From: Sclerotinia nivalis
Taxonomy: Eukaryota > Ascomycota > Leotiomycetes > Helotiales > Sclerotiniaceae
Direction: 5' to 3'
NCBI GenBank assembly: GCA_029531795.1
Contig: JAPEIS010000001.1
Span: forward strand, 5,146,001-5,210,000
DNA length: 64,000 nucleotides
Shown here: piece after piece, positions 11,572-20,344 of the stretch
Numbering within the stretch: the stretch's first letter is position 1
How the letters are laid out: each line of letters starts with the position of its first letter
Program-made: the position numbers and the translations under genes
The notes under the pieces: generated by a model
Seen by the model: only the letters and a program-made list of their open reading frames with translations
What the model was told of the DNA's origin: nothing
Database searches by the model: none

Positions 11572-12285
11572 TCATTTCACACTTCCCCTCCCCAGTCTCC
11601 CAATTTTACCCACAACCTTCGCAAACCACGGCGTCCCCCAAACACAAACCGCTATCCTGGCCGGTAACAACACCTTCGTAATCACATACGCCGTCGCAAC
11701 CTCCAACACTATCCTCTTCCCACTTGTATTATTTTCTCCCCTCTCTCTGATCATCTGCCCATCATTTCCAACTTCACTCGGATCATTTATCCCTGAACTA
11801 ATAGACCCTTCCGCATTGCCATAGCCGAACCACCCCCTCCTCCCAAACCACCTCTCAAATCTCGCCTGAGCTCCCTCCAATCTCCCTTCAGGTATCAAAT
11901 CAGACGGTAACCAGCCTGTATAATGAAATCCTCCTGCTAGAAGAAGAATCGGTACGATAGCGGTTATTTCGTGCAGAATGAGGAAAGATACTATGTACGT
12001 TTTTGGCGCAGTAAGCAATGGAGATGTATAGGGGTGTAGAAATTTAGGTAGACGGGATTGAAGTGTCTGCAAGCGAGATTGGAGACGGGAGTGCGAGGAA
12101 GAGAAGGAGGTTTGGGATATCGAGGTGTGAGGTGGTTTTGGCGGGGTGGAGGTGAGGAGGTGCGAGGAAGAGAAAAAGCGTCGGGGTATTCGTGCGGATT
12201 GTGTGTTTTTGATGGGAGTTGAGAAAGAGGTGAAAAAGTTGGTCGGTTTGGATCTGCCGAGACGGCAGACTTGAGGGGTGGACAT
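11572..12285 (-). CDS. Mitochondrial FAM210/DUF1279-type membrane protein
   Basis: A single-exon 237-aa protein. Residues 1-60 are rich in Ser, Arg and Thr with almost no acids, typical of a mitochondrial presequence (RRFFSSSHLLTSTPP). The conserved core is SFLILHEITAIVPILLLAGG followed by FHYTGWLP, a membrane helix with the HEI/P pattern seen in FAM210 (DUF1279) proteins. A second hydrophobic segment (VATAYVITKVLLPARIAVCV) closes the domain, and the tail is basic. Yeast Fmp10 is the kind of relative I have in mind. Members sit in the mitochondrial inner membrane, and FAM210A has been linked to mitochondrial translation; the function in fungi is unproven. It converges with NDK1, leaving 259 bp between the stops. 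Start: first Met, before the presequence. Confidence 0.7.
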   Translation of the reverse strand: MSTPQVCRLGRSKPTNFFTSFSTPIKNTQSARIPRRFFSSSHLLTSTPPKPPHTSISQTSFSSSHSRLQSRLQTLQSRLPKFLHPYTSPLLTAPKTYIVSFLILHEITAIVPILLLAGGFHYTGWLPSDLIPEGRLEGAQARFERWFGRRGWFGYGNAEGSISSGINDPSEVGNDGQMIRERGENNTSGKRIVLEVATAYVITKVLLPARIAVCVWGTPWFAKVVGKIGRLGRGSVK

Positions 12286-13305
12286 TACATTGCTTTTGGT
12301 GGGTTGTGAGTGAGTGAGTGGGTGTGTGAAGCTTGGTTTTTGGAGCTTACCTATTCTGAAGCTATCAGGATTGGGGGCTAAATCTGAAGCTTAAATTTAA
12401 AGTTATTTTAGCGTCGTTTGTGGACCCGTGCCGGTGTCACGCTTGATAGATGACATTTTCTTTAGAGTCATGGACAATGAATTTCATGCAATTGACCAGA
12501 AATTTGATCTGCTTTTCGAAGGTACACTTGATGAGATCTGAATGAATATGATGATGAAGAATTGAGGGCAGACTGAAGAACTTGAGGAATGCACACTAGC
12601 AAAGAGATGACCTCAACCGAATGCCGCCGAAGACAATATAACTATTGCGAGACGCTGTTGGTGTTTTCTTTCATAGGGTTATTTAACCTAAGCCCGCTAC
12701 AGGGCTGGCGTAACTGCGTCGAATTAGTATGCTACTTCACCATTCAATAGAATCGGCCTATTGCATGATACTGAGTAACGATGGGTTTCGAGATGCAGCT
12801 CATAATCATCATGGATGTGCCACGTTTCGTCGTCTGAGAGATTTGTATCTAAGATTTCTAAATTGAGTCAACTTCCAAACAAGTAGTTGTTGGTTGATCT
12901 AATCGACTTGCGTGCAAAGTATTCCTGTCTATAGCTATAAGCAAATATATATAGCAAGCGGGTCTCTCGAAAGGGTGATTCCGAGGATATAGAAGTTATC
13001 TTTAGCCTTCAACGTTTTTTCTTTTCATGAAAATCCTTGGCAGTTACTTATTGAGATTCTGTCGCAACTAGCCGGTAATAATTCACTATGCCTGGGTGGA
13101 AGACCATCATATAAGAAGGATTTGAACTCCATGGCTTCGGTTCACAAATCCATACTGGAAGCTTTTGCTCACGGTCATCATTTGACTATAAAGCTTCAGT
13201 TTTCTTTCTATTCACATTCAAGCTTAAAACCTCTTCACGTCACACTTGATCTGGCGTCAAGCCTTAACAATCTCTCCTTTTCAGCCTCTCCTTTCCCACA
13301 CGAAG
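12286..13305. other. Intergenic region, nothing recognised
   Basis: AT-rich DNA with a GT-rich leader just upstream of the FAM210-like gene (GAGTGAGTGAGTGGGTGTGTG, 12310-12330). No reading frame or repeat deserves a call. Bases 13100-13305 look like the leader of the broken gene that follows. Confidence 0.6.
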
Positions 13306-13903
13306 ATGAGTGATGCCTTTGGTTTTTCTATTGGTGACTTTATAGCGGGTCTTCAGGTCATCTACGATGTTGTACAATCACTCAAGTCTAGCGTGGGCTC
13401 GACTGCTCACCACCACACCCTGACACAAGAATTGTTAAGTCTTGAAAAGGTCTTGGTTGAGATAAAGAATTTGTGCCCCGAGATCTGCGAATGCTCCCAG
13501 CTTGATCTGCTCAAAACAATCATGAATCAATGTCAGGAAACGATCCATCAATTCTATCTGAAGATAAAGAAATACCAGCCTAGCCTAACACCTGGTGGAT
13601 CAGGTTCTCTTTACAAGGATATATTTCAGAAGATTCGAAACAACAGGGCAAGGCAAAATTGCTCGGGGAGAATTTGTCCTCTCAGATTCAAGAACAAAGC
13701 GAGAGCTCAATTTGTTCGAACCATGGGATGCTTTATTCTATCCGGGAATGCATGTGGAAATGGATATGGTCTTTCAGGACGTTTGTGCTCTGACAGATGT
13801 CAACTCTTGCCCAGCCTGCCACAGCGTCAATGCTGACCAAATGAGGGTCGAATTAAATGGTATTCCCTCATCATCTCAGGCAAGCAACTTGTCCATATAC
13901 TAA
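13306..13903 (+). pseudogene. Broken NLR-type gene: fungal N-terminal domain plus end of ubiquitin-like domain
   Basis: The first part, from the ATG at 13306, reads MSDAFGFSIGDFIAGLQVIY, then a helical stretch with HTLTQELLSLEKVLVEIKNL and KKYQPSLTPGGSGSLYKD. This is the N-terminal helical domain common to large fungal families, often placed before NACHT or ubiquitin-like domains. Near 13640-13650 the homology stops in this frame. It resumes in the next frame with ARGEFVLSDSRTKRELNLFE, PWDALFYPGMHVEMDMVFQ and CPACH. These correspond to the last third of the ubiquitin-like (ULD-type) domain with its terminal Cys-rich end. The middle, roughly 150 residues by comparison with intact relatives as I know them, is missing, and the frames do not match. 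I read this as an internal deletion with frameshift. A spliced, shortened gene is the alternative. This call rests on remembered family patterns, not on an alignment. Confidence 0.6.
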
Positions 13904-14930
13904 CGATTCCAGCTTCAAATGTAACCTGCAGTTTCACCGCACTGCCTCCGGAGTACTAAGCCAGCCGTGTGCAATTCAGGAGTGGCTATGCTCGAGCAAA
14001 ACCTCCGTTGCTGATGGGTTAGATTCAATACAGAAAAAACACGAGCATTGCAAAATTGACCACTTCCGACGACTAAAACTCATTCTCGCTTCTGACCCCT
14101 GAAAAAAGCATTGCCGGTGCCGAATTTCCGAACGCTGCTATGCCTGCTGCACCTCAGCAACGACAGATACAACCACTATTTCCAGCAGAGAGTATAGGAC
14201 AAATTGTAGCATTGGGGTTCATGCGTGTTGAAGCTACCAGGTACCCAGCCACTCTTGGTAATCGAAGAGAGTGGCGCGATAAGTCGGCTCAAATCCATCT
14301 TTTCCACTTTGTGATTGGTGCTTCAAACTTTCTAACAAGTCCGGGAACTACACCTGGGAAATATGATTTGAGGGATCCGAGATATAATTGGGATTGCGAT
14401 TGATTTATACTGTCTGGATTTTTTGAATTTTTTTGGCTTTTTATTCAAATCCATACTCGTTATATTCGTGAAATTGTGTATCTACCAATTTCAATCATTT
14501 TTCTCGCATATATAGAATGACGGAGTACGCAGGATTAAGGCTATCGCTGTTCTTCCCATTTCGAGGGTGGGACAGCATAGGACCTGTCCATAACTCTCCA
14601 GACGACTGGAGTGCCTGATCGGTCCTGGTTGGGAGTATGGACGGTACAGCAGCTTGTTAGTACTCATTGAAACTTGGAGATGATTTTTATTGCGCATAGA
14701 AATAGAGTGCTTGGATGTTCTTCAAAATCCAATAGAATCTCATATTGAAGTATTGATGAGCCAGTAAGATCACGGAATCTGTGATTTATCTGAACAGTGC
14801 AGAGGCCAGTATAGAGAATGAAAGTTTATACCTGATTAGTGGATAGTGCATGGTTTGTTAAAGCTTTATGGTCTGAATTACTTTGAAGTATTAGCTTTGT
14901 CCCAAATTACCCAGCAACAAAAATCTACAA
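13904..14930. other. Intergenic region with a possible further remnant
   Basis: The open frame at 14140-14403 (87 codons, starting MPAAPQQRQIQPLFPAE) follows directly downstream of the broken gene on the same strand. It contains GFMRVEATRYPA but I cannot match it to any family. The rest, 14404-14930, is AT-rich with nothing recognised. Confidence 0.4.
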
Positions 14931-15411
14931 TCAACCTCCATTCCTCACTTGCAATAGAAGCATAATCAGTGCAACCATTACCGCTTGCACCAACAAAGCG
15001 ACGAGACCCACCGCTAAAATCTTTCCAAGAATGTCATTGTAAAAGCTTAAACGTCTTTCCGGAAAATCATACTATCTAGGTCAGCACTGGTAGATGGATC
15101 CAAACATCCGAATGGACTTACAGGGAGCCTGACCGGGAGAGGGGCCAACGAGGGAAGAGAAACCGAAGCGGGGGAAACTGCCACGTTTGTGATAGCGCGG
15201 CGACGGACGGGGGTTGGTCCAACCCGACGAAGTATTTTTCGGACCACTGTTTTGCAAGTGAATTAGGAGGATGGGTGTGAGTACTTGATGGAACTAACTG
15301 GCGAGACGGAGGAATAAGAAAGATAAGATGAGGAGCATGGATATAACTGTTTCGTTCTTGGAACTTTGGTAATCTTGCTACATTAACGTTAGTGAGAATT
15401 GCGATGGCCAT
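14931..15411 (-). CDS. Putative small tail-anchored membrane protein, 134 aa
   Basis: I do not recognise this protein. An open frame from the ATG at 15411 runs to a perfect donor (GTAAGT, intron 15121-15046) with a TGCTGAC branch-site word inside the intron. Splicing to 15045-14931 keeps phase and adds LFYNDILGKILAVGLVALLV and a further hydrophobic run ending LLLQVRNGG, one strong membrane helix at the extreme C-terminus. The N-terminal part is Pro-, Ser- and Arg-rich. A second possible intron (GTTAGT...CAG, about 15299-15238) would change the frame of the middle exon and destroy the membrane tail, so I left it in. The model stands mainly on the clean intron and the hydrophobic tail. Confidence 0.42.
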
Positions 15412-15516
15412 TTTAGGAAGAACCTACATCGATATTTCAAAGGCGAATTGTTGTTGTTGATCTTTGATCTTACTAAATATAAATTAGTGATCGCTCGAAG
15501 AATATAGTTATTCTTA

Positions 15517-15987
15517 ATGGATATTGAGATTGGTACTGACCAGGAGGAGATCGTACATTATCGAGATTGGTTGCCAAAGAAGAGAAGAAATATTGAATCC
15601 AGGAGGAGAATGCTCGACCATACATCAAAAAGTCTTACTTCAACAGCAGGAACGATGTCGAAAGGGTTGTCCAGAGTTTGTGCTCGTCTATTGCCACGAC
15701 TAAAAGGGGAAGTCGTTATCGGCTGGGTTGAAGGAACACATATCTTATTTTATAGTTTATCCATGAGTGCGAAGACTTTCATACTGGCTGTTTTCGCTGC
15801 CCTCGCATCTTTGCACTGTATAATCATCCAAACAGAGATGCGAGTGAGCTGGGATTTGGTGGGTGAGAAGTCATTGCCGCTGCTGTCACTCTCATTTTTG
15901 GGATCTCTTTTTTGTTCTTCCATTGCTAACTTTCTGGAGGATCTCGGGTTCATACATGACATTTTTTTATTAATCTCAAATGAATGA
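15517..15987 (+). CDS. Hypothetical protein, 156 aa, two hydrophobic segments
   Basis: This is a single open frame, not recognised. It begins MDIEIGTDQEEIVHYRDW, followed by a basic region (PKKRRNIESRRRMLDH). Two hydrophobic segments come next, about residues 85-105 (KTFILAVFAALASLHCIII) and 120-140 (LPLLSLSFLGSLFCSSIANF). The frame is open for 471 bp in otherwise stop-rich DNA and is divergent from the putative gene at 15411. No domain, homologue or splice evidence supports it, so it may be a chance frame or a young gene. Confidence 0.35.
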   Translation: MDIEIGTDQEEIVHYRDWLPKKRRNIESRRRMLDHTSKSLTSTAGTMSKGLSRVCARLLPRLKGEVVIGWVEGTHILFYSLSMSAKTFILAVFAALASLHCIIIQTEMRVSWDLVGEKSLPLLSLSFLGSLFCSSIANFLEDLGFIHDIFLLISNE

Positions 15988-16027
15988 AGTGAATCATACA
16001 AATGGATACCAGGTGATACACACAATT

Positions 16028-16102
16028 CATTCCCCTGAGTGAATTATGCATGAACATCAGACGCTGACTATATAACTTTTCCTAAGGCTTTGTTGTATAT
16101 CT
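16028..16102 (-). mobile_element. MITE-like element, inverted partial copy
   Basis: Read on the minus strand this segment runs AGATATACAACAAAGCCTT and then, about 20 bases later, CGTCTGATGTTCAT and AATTCACTCAG. The same words in the same order make up the left two thirds of the element at 16193-16326 (AGATGTGCAACAAAACCTT, CGTCTGATGT, TCTCAGTGAATC). It therefore appears to be an inverted, incomplete copy. Confidence 0.5.
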
Positions 16103-16192
16103 AAATTTATATATAGTCTTTAGTTTTTGATATACAATCATTAGCTAGGGCTTTAAGTGGTCTAAACGAATTAAATAATAAACAATACGCAT

Positions 16193-16326
16193 CAGATGTG
16201 CAACAAAACCTTTGAAAGTCTAATTACTTGTCGTCTGATGTATTTTATTCGATTTCTCAGTGAATCATATTTAAAACTATCATATAGAACCTAAGCTTCT
16301 TATATTTGAGTTTTGTTGCATATCTG
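16193..16326 (+). mobile_element. MITE-like element with terminal inverted repeats, copy 1
   Basis: A 134-bp segment begins CAGATGTGCAACAAAAC and ends GTTTTGTTGCATATCTG, a terminal inverted repeat with a single mismatch over about 17 bases. The interior shares CTTTGAAAGTCTA, GTCTGATGTATTT and CAGTGAATCATA with the other copies. It has no coding capacity. No clear target-site duplication is visible (CGCAT before, TAAAT after). A non-autonomous DNA transposon fits best. Confidence 0.6.
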
Positions 16327-16446
16327 TAAATATTCAAATATGACTTTAGGTACCGCGTATTGGCCTGAGCTTGATATACATCCAATGCAGTTGAATTCTG
16401 ATCCATTCGAATTACTCGCTAGCTAATAGACTAACATAGCACAATG

Positions 16447-16573
16447 CAGATGTGCAACAGAACCTTCGAAAGTCTAGCTAGTTGTCATCTGATGTACTTC
16501 ATTCAATCTCCTACAGTGAATCATAGCAGAATATCATATGATCATGTAGACTTTCTATTGTGTTGCATATCTG
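16447..16573 (+). mobile_element. MITE-like element with terminal inverted repeats, copy 2
   Basis: A 127-bp segment begins CAGATGTGCAACAGAACC and ends TGTGTTGCATATCTG. The inner parts of the ends also pair (GAAAGTCTA near the left end against TAGACTTTC near the right end), so the inverted repeat extends to about 30 imperfect bases per side. The interior matches copy 1 closely, with the same GTC-TGATGTA and CAGTGAATCATA words. Confidence 0.6.
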
Positions 16574-16716
16574 AATTAGCTGTATAGTCAATAGATCTTA
16601 GTATATCACTAGCTTGAAAAACGGCCGCAAAATGCTAGATATATGATCATTAGACTAGAACCGAATTGATCTCCAATTAGTCTAGGTCTCTCGCTTAACG
16701 ATATATTATTCTATAT

Positions 16717-16800
16717 AGAGGTGCAACAAAACTTACAAAGTCTAATTATCACCGTCTGATATTTATTTCAATATTTCAGAACTCACTATTTTGTTTAAAT
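16717..16800 (+). mobile_element. MITE-like element, truncated copy 3
   Basis: AGAGGTGCAACAAAACTTAC, AAAGTCTAATTATCACC, GTCTGATATTTATT and CAGAACTCACTATTTTG follow the left half of copies 1 and 2, with more differences. I cannot find a right terminal repeat downstream, so the copy is decayed or truncated. Confidence 0.45.
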
Positions 16801-18511
16801 TCATTGATATTTCATCATCTGATAAAGTATTAGATACACGGAGCTACCATTCATACTCGGGGATGGATATTGTATAGCCGCTGTCGGCCTCTAACCAACT
16901 CGCTTGAAGTAAATCTGTTGGCTACATCATTTCACTGAACCGCTGATTATCAAAGCTGAATGAGATTCAACTTATTCACTGCTTATCCATGTGCTACTGA
17001 AAATTTCCACCTGATGTCTGCCAAAACCTTGAATATCTGGCAAACAGCGCAGTGCTCGACAAATATTTAAATTTATCACTTAATCGGGGAATACATCTAC
17101 AATAAACATCGGCAGTTTATTGTTAGTATGAGTAGGAAGAGCAGATTCTTCTTGTTTCTGTTTTCGATATCTCTAAACCTCATTCAAAAGGTACCACCAG
17201 GACTGCCTTCTCTACACCAAAATCAACGTCTCGGCACATTCGTTTTTCTTAGCAGACACGCCGTTGTCATATTGTTCTATTCGTAAATTACCTTTGTGAA
17301 CTAATAACTATCGTTGCCCTTTATAAATTTCTTGGTCCATTCCGAAATAAGCGACATCGCTCTTGGAGAGACATTTGAAGCTAATATAATCTTACAGTCC
17401 ATGACGAGACGAAGCCAAAGCGCGTAGTACTGAACCATTATTTAAATAAGCTTTTGATCGAGACATGCAAATGCTAAAACGTTAACCACAAACCCATCTC
17501 CATCATACTATGCATAGGGGCAATTTTTCTATGTTCCTGAAACTCGCTGAATTTGACTCGCATTTTAGTCCTCGCTCAATATGGAAACTGGTGATGCAAA
17601 TTTCGCGAAAAAAAAAAGCTGCCATTCTAACAAATATGTCACTGTCAACGTTCGCATAGTCATTGCTGTGCTTTAGCTGATTGTATGATTCGACCAACAA
17701 TGAGGCGACCAAGAATTCCTCTGCAAAAATGCAAGCAAGAAAGACGCAGAAACCACTGACAGCTGACTCATGACCCGTAGTAATGAAATAAAATGGGAAG
17801 AATTCCGCAAATCCCCACAAAATTGTTTGCTTTGAGAGTGGATGGATTCACTTAAATTAGTAGCATGGCATGCGCGTAGTCAGAAAAGTATATGAGACAC
17901 TCCTTGCAGTTTCAAATTTGTTATGAAACGCTGCTACCCAAAGCGTGATGAGAAGATACGGTGCGCTGCTTCTACAAAAAAGAGTTCTTGACCTCCGCTA
18001 GACATTGATCCTTGATCAGCCAGTAGAGAGCAACGGGAAAGTTCCACTCTCGGTATTGGACCTGATTCGAAAGTACTTGCTGCCACTAACCTGAGGCGTG
18101 GTCATTTTTATACATTTCATCACCAACAACTACACAAATCACCAACAAGGCCTTCAGGCGAAGAGACTTTGAGGGGTGCATACATTACGTATGCCCATTT
18201 TACCCACCTGCGGTTTTTTTTTTTTTTTTTTTTTCAAAATGTGGGAAATGTAACTTCCTATACATTGCAGTCTAATCCTGATCGGTAGACTTCGAGGTTA
18301 AAATGGGTTGGGTGAGAGAAGTATATATAATTGGCGGAAAGGTTCGAGGCATTCTTCCATTCAATTTCTCTAATCGAAGAATTTAGGCATACGCAGCTTT
18401 TTTTTTCACTTGACCAATCCATCCGCCGCGGGGGGTTGGAGGAGCGTAGGCGGAATTATGGGGTAAACTCGGAGGTAGAGTTCAGGATATCTATTATGTA
18501 CTATCTGTAGC

Positions 18512-20104
18512 CTAGGCTTCTCCCTTTATTCCAGTCTCTTCTTTGATCAATCCATTTGCTCCATTTACAATTGCCGTTCCATCACCAGCTAGCCGAGCAG
18601 CAGCGGTGTCGGGCTTGATATGACTGGCTCTCGCTGCTTTCTTCATTTGCCTTTTACTCATGGGCAACTCACTTTGTTTCTTTGCATTAACCTCCGGCTC
18701 GCCATTGAAGTTCACCTCCCACTTCTCTCTCGCTTTCTTCTCATCCTCTTCGCTCCACTCCCTCGGCAATACCGCAAATACCAGATACGAAGTGTGAGTC
18801 CTGACTTCTGGTTCCGTCTTATGTATTAATTTCCCTTCCTTATAAATCTTGCCTTCCACCAAGCTCTTTATCAATGTTTCCCTTGTATTTGGATTCTGCC
18901 TTGGCATTTTGTCTGGGGCATCACCTTTCTTGTGGAAACTTTGATGCCCAGTTTCAACTTCTAGTAATCGACCAACGGCTTCTTCAACGTTTGCAGGTGT
19001 AGTTTGGAGACCTCTTTGCACTCCATTATCGATACCTATTCTTTCCCTACGAACCTCAAAGCGCTTTGCAGATAATTCTACCATTTCAATATCAACCCAG
19101 CCAAGCTGTCGCATGACGGATATGGTTCGTTGGACTTGTTCGATGCAGGGAGAGAAGGTACATAGATGGACTGGTGCTTCGGGATTCAGAGCGGAAACGA
19201 ATGGTTCGAGGATGGGTCTCGATGGTACCAGTTCGCCGTTGGGATTCTTAATAGGAGGCGGAGGAGACCTAGTAAGGTGAGGGAGTGCCAACCATGGAGC
19301 AGGTAAATCCAAAAATATAGATTCGGCCTTTGGACTTTTCCCATCCACCAGAAACCCTCCTTCACATACATCTCGATGTGTAATCTCTACAAGTTTATCT
19401 AGCCCATGCTCTTCTAATTCCTCAACCAGTTTTGCATGTCTCGGTTCATGAAATTCGAAACTCCAGACCTTCCCCAACTTGCGCTTCTTTGTTGTATGTT
19501 CATCAGGATATCCGCTAAATACAGCTCTTGTCGACGCGTGCGTGAAAGATCCACTACCAGCTCCCGCTTCGATTAAACTAGTTCCAGGTCTTGCGCGTAT
19601 ACGATGTAGAATATAACTGTAATCAGGCGTGTATACGACTTGCGTTCGATGTGGTAACGAATTGGTCCAGTTTTCTGGTGTAGGTGGTAGGAAGTGTATG
19701 AATCCGCTTCCAGCAGCTACAGCTTCCGTCATCTCCTTCGTTGCGCTGGCAGGCGTTGAAGATCCATCTTCTGCATTTTCTGTAATGAGTTCCGCGGCTT
19801 TGGGGGTATCGGCAGTTTCTACATCATCCCGTTTTCGTTTCTTATCACCCCTCCGTCCTCTAGATCCAGTGTCGACTTTTGATGCAAGTACTTGAGTTCC
19901 CCATGGTATTCCAATCAAAGTGGTATGTGGAAAAGATCCAAATCGAGTGTTTGTCACCTTTCCCTCCGCGTATCCTTCATCCTTTTCATCAGTGCTCTTC
20001 AGAATTGTTGGAGTTTGGAGGTCCCTTTTTAAATGCAAAATTGCCAATTGATCTGAAGACGAAATTGCTCCAGGGTAGAGGAATGGTGATCTTTTGGTAC
20101 TCAT
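18512..20104 (-). CDS. TRM61 (GCD14): tRNA (adenine58-N1)-methyltransferase catalytic subunit
   Basis: A single-exon gene of 530 codons. Trm61 with its partner Trm6 makes m1A58 in tRNAs, including initiator tRNA-Met, in the nucleus; yeast gcd14 mutants derepress GCN4. The family start FGSFPHTTLIGIPWGTQVLA lies near residues 55-75. HFLPPTPENWTNSLPHRTQV follows near 137-156. The SAM-binding loop is LIEAGAGSGSFTHAS near 177-191. Further conserved blocks are GKVWSFEFHEPRHAKLVEEL, THRDVCEGGF, IFLDLPAPWLALPH and CTFSPCIEQVQRT. A basic insert (GSRGRRGDKKRKRDD, residues 80-94) may be a nuclear signal and makes the protein longer than yeast's (383 aa). The C-terminal extension carries KKQSELPMSKRQMKKAAR. 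It is divergent from the cysteinyl-tRNA synthetase gene with 240 bp between starts. Confidence 0.93.
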   Translation of the reverse strand: MSTKRSPFLYPGAISSSDQLAILHLKRDLQTPTILKSTDEKDEGYAEGKVTNTRFGSFPHTTLIGIPWGTQVLASKVDTGSRGRRGDKKRKRDDVETADTPKAAELITENAEDGSSTPASATKEMTEAVAAGSGFIHFLPPTPENWTNSLPHRTQVVYTPDYSYILHRIRARPGTSLIEAGAGSGSFTHASTRAVFSGYPDEHTTKKRKLGKVWSFEFHEPRHAKLVEELEEHGLDKLVEITHRDVCEGGFLVDGKSPKAESIFLDLPAPWLALPHLTRSPPPPIKNPNGELVPSRPILEPFVSALNPEAPVHLCTFSPCIEQVQRTISVMRQLGWVDIEMVELSAKRFEVRRERIGIDNGVQRGLQTTPANVEEAVGRLLEVETGHQSFHKKGDAPDKMPRQNPNTRETLIKSLVEGKIYKEGKLIHKTEPEVRTHTSYLVFAVLPREWSEEDEKKAREKWEVNFNGEPEVNAKKQSELPMSKRQMKKAARASHIKPDTAAARLAGDGTAIVNGANGLIKEETGIKGEA

Positions 20105-20344
20105 TATGGCTAATTGTTGTCTTTGTGATGAAGAAGTTCTAGACTTTCCCTCTTCTTCCGCCTGCTCTCCTTCTGGCGAAAGAAATAATTTTAAAAATGG
20201 GCAAGGCTAAATTGTAACCTTACCGTAAGGCTGAAGGACACCTAGCCTCACGTTAAATTTATTTTCAGCCTAATAATCAACGAATCATGCAACTATACAC
20301 AAAGAAGTGACTCAATAGTTATTTTCATAATATTTCATGACTGA
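20105..20344. promoter_or_regulatory. Bidirectional promoter of TRM61 and CysRS with a TGACTCA site
   Basis: The two translation starts are only 240 bp apart. A perfect TGACTCA (20308-20314), the core binding site of Gcn4/CPC1-type bZIP activators of amino-acid starvation responses, lies about 30 bp before the synthetase ATG. A related TGACTGA follows at about 20339. Control of an aminoacyl-tRNA synthetase by cross-pathway control is well known in fungi; its action here is inferred from the site alone. Confidence 0.5.

Larger units (their letters stand above)
15988..18511. other. Gene-free AT-rich region with MITE-like elements
   Basis: Apart from the elements listed separately at 16028-16800, there is nothing I would call a gene. 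The minus-strand open frame 17503-17820 has hydrophobic content but no coding signature. A run of more than 20 T lies near 18213-18236. The last 300 bases are the 3' flank of the Trm61 gene. Confidence 0.6.

Noticed and set aside
17503..17820. 105-codon minus-strand frame rich in Phe and aromatic residues
   Set aside because: No domain, no splice sites that extend it, and its composition is what AT-rich antisense DNA gives.
18213..18236. Run of more than 20 T as a possible transposon poly-A tail (minus strand)
   Set aside because: No LINE or SINE body, target duplication or promoter boxes adjoin it.
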